Assembly: GCA_947568835.1 (NCBI GenBank) | Contig: OX387604.1 | Location: forward strand, 7,657,860 to 7,721,859 | Length of the DNA stretch: 64,000 nucleotides | Reading direction: 5' to 3' | DNA from: Protonemura montana | Taxonomy: Eukaryota; Arthropoda; Insecta; Plecoptera; Nemouridae | Shown here: piece after piece, positions 13,090 through 25,076 of the stretch | How the letters are laid out: every line of letters begins with the position of its first letter | How positions within the stretch are numbered: the first letter of the stretch is position 1 | Notes under the pieces: generated by a model | What the model saw: the letters and a program-made list of their open reading frames with translations, nothing else | Told to the model about the DNA's origin: nothing | Databases searched by the model: none | Translations under genes and position numbers: made by a program

Positions 13090-13800
13090 GATCCACTAAC
13101 ACATTTTTTTGACATTTTTTTTAAATTTTTGTACAGTCGGGTTCTTTAAAGTCTCCGGTAGCATATTGAAGAGTCTCATTCCTTGTTGTTTGGCCTGATT
13201 TCTAATTTGAGTCCTATTTTCTGGTTCAATTTCAAAGTTTCCTTTGTTTCTAGTTTTGTATTGGTGCTTTGGTACCGGGAATTGACTAGAGTTTATTTTT
13301 ATAAAATACAGTAGATTGAGTAAGTATAGGATTGGGAATGTTAACATTTTTAATTTTTTAAACTGGTTTCGGCATGTGGCCTTTCGGTCAAGTTTCAGGA
13401 TAATTTTTATTGCTCTTTTTTGGAGAGTAAATATATTTTTCCAATGACAAGAGTTTCCCCAGAATATTATCCCGTAGCTCATCTGTGTTTCGAAAAGGCC
13501 ATGGTATGTTATTTTTAGGGTGTTTATCGAAGTGATCGGCTTAAGAGCTCTTATGGCATAGCATAGTTTAGCTAATTTGCTCTGTAGTTTGTTGATGTGA
13601 CCCTTCCAATTTAATTTGTGGTCAAGTTTAATGCCCTGGAAAGTGGTTTCTTCTACTTTTTTTAATATTTCGTTGCCGACGTTGATATTTAAGTTATTGA
13701 CCAGAGTGCCCCTTGTTTTGAACGATATAACCTTTGTTTTGCTTGCGTTTAGTTTTAGATGATTGATGGGCGTAGTTTCTTTATTTCTTAATTCCTTAAT
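13090..13800 (-). mobile_element. 5'-truncated non-LTR retrotransposon (LINE), reverse transcriptase C-terminal part
   Basis: An open reverse-strand frame from about 13800 to 13096 reads LKLNASKTKVISF, then LDHKLNWKGHINKLQSKL, MSYGIIFWGNS and LFNMLPETLKN. These are hallmarks of the region after the RT catalytic core in jockey/CR1-type LINEs. The frame starts abruptly next to an in-frame stop at the left junction, typical of 5' truncation during target-primed insertion. The 3' end is A/T-rich. The catalytic domain is absent, so the copy cannot move by itself. Confidence 0.85.
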
Positions 13801-15295
13801 TTAAGAAATTTAAGGAAAGAGGTACGAGGTGGGAATGAAGGTGCTGCCGCACATACTTCTCTTGGTACTTTCGGTTCACCAAGAACTCGTCCCATTACGA
13901 ACTTTGAAAAAATTGTAATGGAAACAATTTCTACGAATTTCAACCGAAGACTTTTGCTTGATTTTTCGATGAAAAATTTGTTGGTTACCAAACGTGGTGG
14001 CTGATTTACTAAAACACGCAGGGAGTCTAGTTCAGAACACAAAAGATGTCATGAAAATTTCATCAAAATCAGACCAGCTATTTGGTCGGTAGAGCGCAAA
14101 AAACGGATAAAATATTTTGTGGTTTTGTGGTGAAATTTAAAATTGACTTCACTCTTTACGCTCATCAATAATTTAATACATGCTAATACAATGCTTGTGG
14201 CAATGCTTGTGGTCTGGGGATTTTATTGTTGGAATAAATTCATTGCATGGTGGATCCATGGGATGTGAGGTTTTGAATAATCAACAAACTAGTATAAGGA
14301 AAAATTGGTCATTATTTTCAATTTAATCTATGCAAAACACTACAATGTTAATAGCTATAAAATACAAATAAAAAATACAACTTTTTCAAAGAAAAGCACT
14401 GCCTGCAGGGTGCAATACAAAATGTCTGTCTGAAATTCAGTTTAAACCTATTCCTTGTACACAATAGAAACTTTTCAGATGGAATTTGTGTCTTTGAAGC
14501 GTTAATTAAATGCTCTGAAACCTAGATAACACTGAGACTTAACTTCAGATTGTTCAAGCACAAAATTAAGAGATCAAGACACTATTTTACGTAATACAGT
14601 TCTTCGCGTCCCATGGACTTAATTGACAAAACTGCCGGCTTGGCCTCATCTGTAGTTTTTGAGAACTTTTTTTTTTAAGTAAGAATAAAGCTTATTAAGA
14701 GATATAATTTAAATACTTTTTTATGTAAAATTAGAGTCCAGGTCTGTTTACCTGTTTACCACAAGTTGTCTTCTGGCTCTGTTTCTTGATACTTGATATT
14801 ACAGATACTTGATGAGTTACAGATCAATATTTTTTCTACAAGTTACTACTTTTCCTGTTGTACACATAAGTTACCTATATTCGATTTTGTGGTTTACAAA
14901 ATGCAACTGAAATCAAAATATCAGTTGTATTTATATAACGACACTGCCAAAGTCACAGTACTATAAAAACTGGGCAAGTTGTGCAGATAATAATATGAAG
15001 AAGTACAATTTAATTGACTTTTTAAGCTGACAAAAATATTTTTTTTCCATTGGAAGGAAAATGACTAGATCAAATACAGTATCTTACAAAATGGCTTAAT
15101 TCTGCTTTATCTGAGAAGCTTACAATACTTTTTTTGTATTATACTGTTACCATTCTATTGTTGGATACTCACAAGTTAAACAAAAAAAAAGTACACTCTA
15201 CCGAAGCATTCACCACCAATTACATAAGTGGTACAATTAAAATATAATTTTACAAAACTTAAAGATCCAATAACAAAAACAAAAATTCAACCTAA
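13801..15295. other. AT-rich spacer
   Basis: No coding exon or RNA gene recognised. An open reverse-strand frame at 13788-14042 lacks family motifs. Confidence 0.4.
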
Positions 15296-15725
15296 CGGTT
15301 TGGCGTGTTGGAAATCGTTCATGAGATCTCATGAGATCTCCGAAGTTAAGCAGCGCTGCTCTGAGTTAGGTATTGGATGGGTGACCATCATACACATGAC
15401 CAGTTCTGTTTGGCAGAGAGGTTGGAGGAATGAAAGTTAGTACAATTTTACTCACCATGCTTATCAATCAATCAACGGCATGGATTTGTGAAGGGATCCG
15501 CAGTTCTAGTTGTACCGTCCATAGGAAAGGACGTTGAGTCGGTGGTCCCCTTGGTGCTATTCGACAGAAGTAGGCTACGTGCCAGCACCGGGTTTTCCCT
15601 CCTCCCTTCTAGGCTAGGTTCATCATCATCCACTCATTCACCGTCACTATTAGACCAGTCCCGCATGGCTTGTTGTCGAAACAGTGTGTTGGTAAACCCC
15701 AATAATTAATCAAGAACAGTCGCCT
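15296..15725 (+). mobile_element. 5S-rRNA-derived SINE (SINE3-type), copy 1
   Basis: The head contains recognisable 5S rRNA segments, 'ccgaagttaagcagcgctg' and 'ggtattggatgggtgaccat', carrying the internal Pol III control region. The body carries 'taggctacgtgccagcaccg' and the 3' block 'ttagaccagtcccgcatgg', then 'gtcgaaacagtgtgttggta' and 'aaaccccaataattaatcaa'. The same head-body-tail order is seen at 39435 and, cut by the window end, at 63774. Confidence 0.85.
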
Positions 15726-16119
15726 TTCAGTAAATAAATAAGTACCGATATATAAAATATACCCATTAAATTGATATTTTTCCGATCAGGCTATGTTAAT
15801 TTACGATTGGTGGTAAGAACTCGAGGGTTACAACAGTGAGATAGAGATGATTCAATAAATCCCATTCCGTAAAAATGCACAACTACTCTTCTTTAGGAGT
15901 ATCAGTTTGGTTTTTAAAGGTTCCATTCTGAAGCAAACGGGGAATTCATCGTTCACGGTTGATTTCACTAATCCTTTTTGAATCATTCTTAAACAATGTG
16001 TAGGGGCAAATTAAGCCAGCAAAGCAACATGCTTTAAAACACTGTTATTCCGAATCATGCAAACCAAAAAATTTAGACGGCACACGCAGAACTAATATAT
16101 ATAATTATTAACACGGGAG

Positions 16120-16932
16120 CGTGTATTGTGGGCCACTCTATTCTCGGCCTCAAAAAGTGTAAACTCGGCCCTACTCAGCATCTAAACGACCACTCGCGCA
16201 TACTCGGCCTCTCTTTTGTCAGCCCCGATTAACTTGACCCGAACTGAAACAACAAGTATTGTCTATCCACACAACTGCCATGCAGATAAGTCTCTGTGAC
16301 ACTGATTCCTTTGACAGCAACGACATTCCTCGCACTGCAGTTTTCTAACTAACGAATATGCAACATCTAAACACTGCGTTTTGGATTCTGATAAAGAAAA
16401 ATGGTATTGTGCTGTTAACTTTTGCAATTCAAATTTATTATAGTAGCAAGCCAGTCAGTAATTGTGGTAGGAACTTGATTAAAAATGCATTATAATCTGG
16501 TCAGAAAAAACAACCATCCTGGGCTATTTAAAACGAAAGTTTGATCAACAGACTTTTTTTCAATACATTGTCATATTCATGTAAACTTATACCAACTACC
16601 TGCCTGAAACCCTTTTCTTTGCTTGTTGAAAGGAATATCTGTCTCACTTTCATTTTAGGCAATATAGCAAGGATCGAACATTGGCAAAAAACATCTTTTA
16701 GACCTACAGCACCACAGTCTGACGAAGTTTTTGCCAAAACATCATTGATCTTCGTAGAATTAGTGTTTAGTAGCTTCACAAAGTACTGTGTGACTAGGCG
16801 ATGCCTAGTGTTCAGCTCTGGCCGAGTTTATCGTGGCCGACAAAACAGAGGCTAACTTGAAACGAGTGGTCGTTTAGAGGCTGAGTTACTTTCGGAATTT
16901 TTTAAATTTGAGGCCCACAATACAGAGGCCGA
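16120..16932. mobile_element. Inverted-repeat element (MITE/foldback-like)
   Basis: Imperfect inverted arms of about 110-120 bp flank a ~580-bp centre. The left arm carries 'gtattgtgggcc', 'ctcggcctc', 'ctcagcatctaaacgaccac' and 'tctcttttgtcagcc'. The reverse complement of the right arm carries the same blocks in order. The centre has open frames in both directions without recognisable domains. No transposase is visible. Exact ends and target duplication were not resolved by eye. Confidence 0.65.
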
Positions 16933-17341
16933 GAAAGATGGCACCTATTTTGGTCAGTGCAAACAAAATATGAATGAGACTTCTTACTTTAGCCTCCATC
17001 CTTTAAAAGCTTAGAAGCTAAACCCCCCAACCCTCTAGGTTCGAATATTATCAACGATTTTGGGAGAGAGAAAAGAGTGACACTGAAAACACAGGACAAC
17101 GCTTTAAATTATCACCAAATTCAAATTTAAATTTGCATTTCTATAGTGAATGTATCAAAAAATCTTCTTTGAAATCGTTAAAAACGAAGAAACAAAGAAA
17201 ATCAATTTAGGCCTAGAAGCCCCGTTTAAGTAAGTTTTAAACAGTGTTTTGAACTTGGCCATCAGTAGGACACTTGGTTGTGATTTAATCTATGTCCCTG
17301 TCTTGGTAGTCCAAGATATTCCTTGGTTGCCAGCCATGCAT

Positions 17342-18224
17342 TCAAAGATAAGAGCACACCACAAAACCAACAGACACAAATATTGCTATAAAAAGCAATT
17401 CTTTTCTCAGTTCCTTGTCCAAAAAATTTAGCTTTCTATTACGTCTAAGCTCAATCAATGGTAAAAGAAGGTTGAGTAAATCTGGTATCATGAAACCCAA
17501 ATCCCGAATAACTTGGTGTCTGTAACCTTCTCCACGAAGCACATTTCCAATAAATTGATCAAACCCGCCAGCCATTACGTGAAGCACGGCTATACTAGCG
17601 ATTCCTAGTGCTTTACGTATAGTTACAGGGTTTTTCTCGTTTGCCAAATGAACGATAAGAACAGTGGATGCAATTTCGGTACAAGTGAAGAACAGCTGAT
17701 GATTCCACTGTGAATAAAATTCGTCATTCCAGTAATTTACGTACGACCACCAAGCGTAATAGTTAGAGAAAATTGAACATGAGAACAAAACTAGCATTGA
17801 TGTTCTTAAGCGACGCTTGAATGCCAGTGACATTAAATGTCGAATCGACTCGTAAAGAGCAATGATGCAGGTGACGGTTATTATCCAAATTTTTGTTGTG
17901 TTTGATGTTGCATTAAAATACATGTGCTTATAAGATGCTATACCAGATTCATATGTCCCTGAAAAATAAAATGGAATACCAGTTATGAAGGGGTATGCTG
18001 GTAAGAAAGAAGCAAAGATGTTACCAGAAAATATGTTGGCAGACAGTACCTTTAAAAACTGTATCCCAACAGGAACAAGAACAATATCTCTTGTCAACTG
18101 TTCGTGAAAACTGGTCCCAAAAGTAATACAAAACAGCTATGTGGCAAGGTGGAATTAATGCCGGGGCTAAACATCCACAGAATTTAGCCCAAATCTTGGA
18201 TCTCTCCTGCTTTTCATCCGACAT
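17342..18224 (-). CDS. Multi-pass membrane protein, unidentified; one apparent frameshift
   Basis: A single-exon reverse-strand gene of about 293 residues. The start is the ATG at 18222-18224 (MSDEKQERSKIWAKFCGCLA). The first frame continues to about 18120, where it must shift by one base at the run cccaaaag (18116-18123) to join the long downstream frame (HEQLTRDIVLVPVGIQFLKV) that ends at 17342. About six hydrophobic segments follow, with motifs YAWWSYVNYWNDEFYSQWNH, GGFDQF and RDLGFMIPDLLNLLLPLIEL. The order and aromatic-rich loop look like a conserved integral membrane family, but I cannot name it. The shift could be a sequencing or assembly error in the homopolymer, or a real lesion. The rest of the frame is clean over 250 codons, which favours an error or a recent change. 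Confidence 0.7.
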
Positions 18225-21200
18225 GATCTGGAACAGGGTAAACATCGATTAGTAAAAAATGAGTTCTTTAGGCGGTTTTTCAACTGGCGCAGCAATACAT
18301 CTCTAATTGATCATTGTTTAATAATTTTAGCAAACAGAGCACGAAAAGCAAAGTCTTGAATCTTCTACTCTTAAAAATATGACAGTGTAGTTTTTAATCC
18401 CGCTCTACTGGCCAAGCCGCTGCAGTGATTTGGCCATTTTTTCAGGGCACGTCTTAGTCTCCTAAAGGTTCAAGATTTTCAGAATTTGAGGGGGGTTTGG
18501 AAACAGATCCCAAACTGACAAATGTGTCTAGCAGTATGTTTAGACTTTAGAGCACTCCCAAGTCAAAGCACAGAAAGAAAGGCAAGGGAGAATTTTCCTT
18601 TCTCCCAATTGTCGGGAATTTCTCCACAAACAGTTATTTGGATCAAGGAAAGTGCCAAAGAAAGTTGGCGGGATCTTAGAATCTAGCGTGCCCTTAATTT
18701 TATTTTAATGCAACTAAAAAGCTACCCTAATCAACAATGCAACCAAAAATGTGTTTCAAAAGCTCTCGTTGTAGCATTGTACTTAAATGGTTATTCTAAA
18801 TTCAAAGACAGTAATTGCCATCTATTATTATTGCCATCTATTTACCGTCAAAATGAATATGCATGAGCACTGTTGCTCTTCTTGATAATGTATCATGAGG
18901 ATTAATCATCATTACAAAAACGTCTTGTTTTACACCATCAACCTTCTTAAACTCATGAGAGGCTTGTGTTGTGGGCAACAATATTTTAACGCTAGTTACA
19001 AATTAATTTTATTTGCTTGTTCTGTCATCGATAAAGAATAAGTAAACGATCTATACAACCATAGATACAACCACTTACAACATCTATGATACAACTATCT
19101 TTGGGATAGGTTGTGTCGTTGACAAGCCAGAAAAGGTGTGAAATCAGGTAATGTGGTTTCCCCTACCTTAGGCACTATTCGGTACCAGTCTGTTAAAGTA
19201 ATTTTATATCATCGAGTTAGCGGTATTATCGAAGAACAGCTTATCACATGAATTCCAAACATAGGCAAATTACATTAAACTAGCAGGTACTTATCAAGTA
19301 CTTATAATACGAACTTTCGATACCATGCCTTGTTTCTGTCAGCATAGCTGTCAGATTACACTTTATCCAACATCAGCCGAAGAATCAACGAAGAATGTTT
19401 ACATGTTGGGGTGATGCTACCAACTTAACCTCGAGTGTTATATCGCTGTTATATCGTTGAGGATCAATTGTATTCAATATTAGTAGAAAAGCATTTTAGA
19501 AATATGTGAGAAAATATTTATTCTTTATGGCAAAGGCTTAGAATGGCATGTATGGCATGGCTTAGCAACCAATATTTCTAGGCTTTCTATATTCAAATTA
19601 TTGTGGATTGATTGTGTGAATAGCAATCTCAGGCCACATGGCTATGCGCTTTGACTATGCGTGTGTATAGATGTTTTTTCAACAGCACCATGTAAAAGTA
19701 CCCTTCAAGAGGCTACATGCCGTTATTACTCCCCCAAACCCGAAACCCAGCATGTAACACATATCACAGACAACGCGCAAAAGTTCAAACCGCATAAAAA
19801 CCCTTTGAATTGTTAAAACCATACTGAGATACCATGAGGCAACAAAAAAATTTGACCAGCTTTTCTGAATGTCACTGAAACAGCAAGATCATCTTCAACA
19901 GCAAGTGAAATTAGAATTGATCAGTGATCCATGATTCTATTTAATTTTTTCTTTTCCATACTTTCCTTTCTTGCTATCCATGCCAACAAATGACAAAGCA
20001 ATTAGTTTGTTTGCAAATATGTCCTAGGTCATTTCAATCATCTTTTGATAATCTTCAATAAAGTACAAAAATAATTACTTTGGCACTTGCCAAACCCATT
20101 AGATGAGTTTGTCCACGACATCCAGCACTCACTCTCCAGAAACCTACACATTGCTCGAAAGGGATGAGAGGTACAATGAGCTCAGATTACCACCCTCTTG
20201 CAAGCCAAAGATAATTTAGAGCCAGAGGTCAAGTAACTAAAATTTCAATAATTAAAAAAAATTGTTTCTCTAGCTCTGAAAACTTCGCTCGAAGTCTCTC
20301 GAGAGTGGAAGTTACTTTACAAGCACCACAATCTCGTAAAATTCCTTTTTATCCAGGGACTAGTAACTGGATAATGGGCTCGTCAGTTATTGTTTAATGT
20401 TACATATTAAAGTAACACATTAAAATACATATTGCAATAATAATAATCCATAATTATTAATGCACAATACAATAACAAAAATAATAAATATTAAGATAAA
20501 AACATACTAACTAACGTTTAAAATATATCTCGAAGAAATTCTCCAAGCGATAGAGAGGATTGTCAAATAAAACCTGTTTTACAGTTGTCTTGAGTTTTTT
20601 TAAATTGGTTCCTGTTGTGCAATCAAGGGGTAAATTATTAACAAGCTTAATTACTATATAAAACACACTACGTTCATAAGTTGACAATTTTTTAACAACA
20701 CTGAATAACTATTTACGTGTTTGTGTAATGTAAATCTGCTGACTGTGAGAGTGATTCAGGCAATGTTGACAACCATTTTTTCTGTGAGGTCAGTGGTCAT
20801 GGCCAATTATAATCTGTAATTTGCACAGACTATAATCAATCTACATCTACATCTATCTAATAATCTACATTTCTTCAAAGAACCCTACAGCTTGAGACAT
20901 GAACGACGTGGGGTAAAATACTCTACGAATTAATACACGGCCCACTTTGGGCCTGCTATAAACTATGGAGTGTTTTACCCATTGAGTCTCCATAATCTAC
21001 CAGCATGTAAATCTATGTTAAAAAGCTGGTTGGTAGATAAATGGTTTTATTCTATTGACGATTATTTGGCAAAGGCCGGAAAGGATTGATATACTTGTTG
21101 TATTCTTAAAATGTATTCTAAAATTGTCTTGTACTCTAAAATGTGTACTATGTGATGCAGCAAATGTGTGCTGTATTGATATATCACTTTCTTATATCAA

Positions 21201-22044
21201 CCTTGATCTCTGGACAATAAAATGTATTATTATTATTATTTTTAATTTCCCAGCATTCGCTTAACTGTGACGCGCGGAAACCATGAAAAACGAACTTCGG
21301 GGCGGGCCTCAAGGGTGCAAACAGGAACATTATGCAGGTAAGCAATAAAGTAATATGGCTTGTAAATTAGGTTACATGAATCTTGAAGCATCTGAGGAAA
21401 CCCTACTCTCCCTTATGACTATCTGTTATGACTTTATGTTGGTTTCATTTACCACAATATTACATGTTCTAGGCGTAAGGCAAGCTAAGAGAAAAACGGA
21501 ACATGAGAGGAGACAAAAAAAATTGGACCTGAAAACTAGCACAACAAATCAACCTAATTTTGTCAACCCTCAACGATGGACAAAGCGACAAAGAAACTAC
21601 CATTCTACAACAATCAAAACCTAACCAATCAAAACTGTGAAGAACAAAACAACTTTTAGTAAGAACCTACAACGACCAAAACTTGGACAGAAAGTCTAAC
21701 GACAATGGACTTGTCCCCAAATTTTTCTTGACTTCTCTCATATCACACAAATGATTAAGAATTATTATTATTTCTTAAACTCAAGACGCAAACAACCTCT
21801 GAACTTACCTGACGTTAAGCCACGCAAAGCAAGCAACGACATATGTATCCAACAAACAAAAGTTACCCATTTCCGCAGACACCTAATAAAACTCTGACAG
21901 CACATCCTTGCTACAATTTCCAGGGCTTGAAGCTATTCGGGCGCAAGGGATGGTAGAATCATTGAGTAGAATTAGGTAGAGTAGGGTACGGTAGAACAAG
22001 GCCGAGGCATCAACCAAAATAGAGTCAGGGAAAGTCCATCAGAA
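18225..22044. other. Gene-poor spacer with repeat remnants
   Basis: No gene recognised. Around 20341-20460 lies a copy of a repeat also present near 51630 (shared 'ctggataatg(g/a)gct(c/t)gtcagt'). Reverse strand 20520-20640 reads LVNNLPLDCTTGTN..LYRLEN-like residues to a stop, resembling a LINE protein end. At 20911-20993 there is a nested hairpin. At 21150-21240 an 'aataaaatg(tatt)n'-like tail looks like a retroposon 3' end. Confidence 0.4.
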
Positions 22045-22335
22045 ATGGTTAAAGGCCTGGGGTGGGAATCGCTGCAAGAGAGGAGAAAAATAAATAGACT
22101 GTGTAACCTAAAAAAGGCTGTTGCAGGGAATGAAGGTTGGCAGGAATGGGTGGAGAAGCTGCAACCTACAGGACCAAGACATAAGCTCAGGGAAAGAGAG
22201 TCCAGGGGGGATGTGGGCAAAATCACTCAGGTAAATAGAACCATCCGCAACTGGTACATTCTAGGGGAACATGTAAGAAAACAGGCAAGGGACCAGTCAG
22301 TAAAAGCTCTTCGACAAACGATAACCAACCCTTGA
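22045..22335 (+). mobile_element. LINE remnant, C-terminal RT region
   Basis: The open frame reads MVKGLGWESLQERRKINRLC and continues to a stop at about 22335. The LGWESLQ-x-RRK-x-x-RL motif is typical of the region after the reverse transcriptase core in non-LTR elements. The downstream part is degraded (KQARDQSVKALRQT) and no catalytic segment is present. Confidence 0.7.
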
Positions 22336-22462
22336 TTACGGTGGTTGCATGCAGAATGACCAAATTTACACTGCTCATTACGAGTTTTAGTAGTTCACTA
22401 AATAGATAAACAAACTTTACTAAGATTTTTACTAAGTTCCTAAACTAATAATAAGTTCCTAG

Positions 22463-23956
22463 CAGGGCATCGAACCCGAACTCGAACCCGAAAAAACCGA
22501 AATTATGTGTGGAACCGAGCCCGAACCCGAACCAGAATCCGGAAAATTTGGAAACCCAAACCCGAACCGGAACCTGTATTTTAACTATGAAAAACCTGAA
22601 CCTGAACCCGAACCAGTATTATTTCTCGGGTTTTTTTCGGGTTTTTGCACATATTGCTTTTTATTTAAAATTGTGCAGATATCCTTCCACGAAATATGCA
22701 AGATATTTTTGTTCAGAGGAACTTTATCAAACCTTTATCTTACCCACCCATTTTCTGTGGGTAAGCACACTTACGCAGACGTCTCATTGCGCAGTCGGGC
22801 TCAAGAAAAATAAACATTTTATACGGTTTACATCGGTGACTGAGAAATCTTTTGAAATTTCTGCAGAATACTCAGCCTGCGAGAGCTGTAACCTGTAACG
22901 TTAGCGTGGCTATCAGCGATTTCGTAGATTCTCTTGAATATCAACAGTGGTCTTACCAACAACTCGCTTTTATATCGCGCCGCTACCCTTTGTCGGGCAG
23001 CGCCGACGAAGCAATGCAACAGTATGGTACAAAAACAAAGACAAACTGGGTTGGGTATCGAGTGAATTGTTTCTAGTGATGCATCGATTTTAATTTAAGG
23101 CTTACCCGCTTATTTTGTTACAAATAAACCACTTTAATACCATTTCAAGGGAAACGGACAAAATGTAGGGAACTGGGAAGGGATTATCTTCTATTTTAAG
23201 AAGTAGCAAGTTTGCACTTTACCAACTTACAATCAAATGTGTTGCTTGCTTTGGCTTGTTCGGTCAGTGTCAGTCTTTTTTCATTCGTCATAGGAGGTGG
23301 CCGTATTACGCTCTTGTGTTTTATGCACACCTTTGAATCATGGGGCGCAAACAAGAAAGCAAAATCAGAAAATATTTTAGTTGAGGCTACGTCAAAAAGG
23401 AATCAAGTTGCAGAATAGACGGCTGTAACGTGATTATGAAGGTAAATTTGCAAATGTATTTATGAGTACATTGTATCGACTGTCGAGACCCAGTTTACAG
23501 TCTGCAGTTCGTATCTATTTCAAACCTATTTCGTAGGACATATTAGTTATTAGTATTATAACCACATAAAACTATAATATTATGCCATAACTTAGTTGAT
23601 ATTTTTTATACCACCTAATCAAAATTTAACATCGATCCAAAAGTACCATTTTCATCCAGTACATTATTGCAAACATTTAAATGCCTATCACTTTATTGTT
23701 GGAAAAATACAATAAACAAAATTTGCGTACCCCTTTGGAATCCGATCCCAAGCAGACCGAAGGGAAAAAAACCTGAACCTGAACCTGAACCCGAATGAAC
23801 CCGAACCCGAACCTGAAAACGTACCGAACTCGAACCCGAACCCGAACCGGAATAAGCAAACTTAAAAAAACCCGAAACCGAACCCGAACCAAAATTTCAC
23901 ATTTACCAAACCTGAAACTGAACCCGAACCGATATTAATTTCGGTTCGATGCCCTG
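22463..23956. mobile_element. Non-autonomous hAT DNA transposon, 1494 bp, intact ends
   Basis: The left end reads cagggcatcgaacc (22463-22476). The right end is its perfect reverse complement (23943-23956), a 14-bp terminal inverted repeat beginning CAGGG as in many hAT elements. It is flanked on both sides by the identical 8-bp target duplication gttcctag (22455-22462 and 23957-23964). Both subterminal regions are packed with variants of gaacccgaac, in the same orientation on the plus strand. No transposase frame is present, so mobility would need a source element elsewhere. Confidence 0.93.
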
Positions 23957-24289
23957 GTTCCTAGTACCTACTAATTAATGAAACTATTTTTAGGAACAAC
24001 ATTAAATAAAATAAATAAAATTATATGTGTTCGTTACAATTATGTGTTCCTAGCAATTATATTTTATATTTGTAATTATATATTAGATGTTTAAGTTGTA
24101 CCTTACCACAGTGCAGCAAATGCACACTTGTAAGAGAAATAAATACAATACAATACAATCTACCATACTCAACGATTCTACTTATTAATTAAAACGAGTC
24201 AAACTGAAAATGACAACGCCGTGTCGCAACGCAACTCTGTGTGCACTCATGTGGTATGCGTTACATACATACTAGGGACAGCAGTGGAT

Positions 24290-24910
24290 AAACCAAGAAA
24301 TCGTATTGGTCTTGGGTATTGGACGCCGTTCAACCCCTTCAGAAAATCCGGCCCAAATTTTCTTACCTGAGGGTACTTCTTTTTGTTCTTATCTTTTTGC
24401 ATGATTTTTGAGTTGGACTAGGTTTTCATTTGGTAGTTACAACAGGTTTTTTTCTTAAGGTAGCAAGAAATCTTGTCGTTGTTGGGTATTAGATGCTGTT
24501 TAACCCTTAAGAAAATCTGGCTCAAATTTTCCTTTTACCTCAGTATGTTCTTATCATTTTACAAGATTTTTTAGTTGGGCCAGATTTTTGTTCATTAGTT
24601 ACTCAAGAAATCGTATTGATGTTGGGTATTGGACGCCGTTTGACCCCTTCAGAAAATCCGGGTCAACTGTTTGTTTTTATCATTTTTCAAGCTTTTTTGA
24701 TTGCCTAGGTTTTCGTTTCGTAGTTACAGCCGGTTTAGTAACTCAAGGTAGCAAGAAATCGTGTCGTGGATGCTTTTAAACCCATTTAAAAAATTCGGGC
24801 ACACAATTTCCTTCTACCTCAAAGTACCTTTTAATGTTTTTATCATTTTACAAGATTTTTGAATTTGACACGATTTTATTCTGGTAGATACAGTCGATTT
24901 AATATGCCGT
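24290..24910 (+). repeat. Degenerate ~140-170-bp tandem repeat, about four units
   Basis: Units begin near 24295, 24464, 24604 and 24750, each with 'aagaaatc(g/t)t', three of them with 'ttgggtatt(g/a)ga(c/t)gc(c/t)gtt', then 'aaaatc(c/t)gg' and a later 'ttatc(a/t)tttt(g/a)ca(a/t)gatttttga' block. They lie immediately upstream of SPOUT1. Confidence 0.75.
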
Positions 24911-25076
24911 TTAGCATGTTCAACTGTGCATAGAATTCTTGATTGTAGCCTCTTTAAGGGTACTATAATATCCGCCATGTTCAATTTGAATGGTCCGGTG
25001 GCTCGTGGAAATTTGTTAGGTTAGAAACTGTGGCAGTTCAATACTTTTGGATTCAACGGTCCACAACATCTCACAA

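Noticed and set aside
16528-16855. Overlapping frames on both strands inside the inverted-repeat element
   Set aside because: No transposase DDE pattern or other domain is visible, and the two frames are mirror coding of the same AT-rich stretch.
17342-18224. Identification of the membrane protein as PGAP2/FRAG1 family
   Set aside because: The expected conserved residues of that family are not present; similarity is limited to being multi-pass.
22505-22898. Pro/Glu/Asn-rich open frames at the start of the hAT element
   Set aside because: They are translations of the CCCGAA subterminal repeats, and the reverse-strand frame at 23677-23892 is the same effect at the other end.
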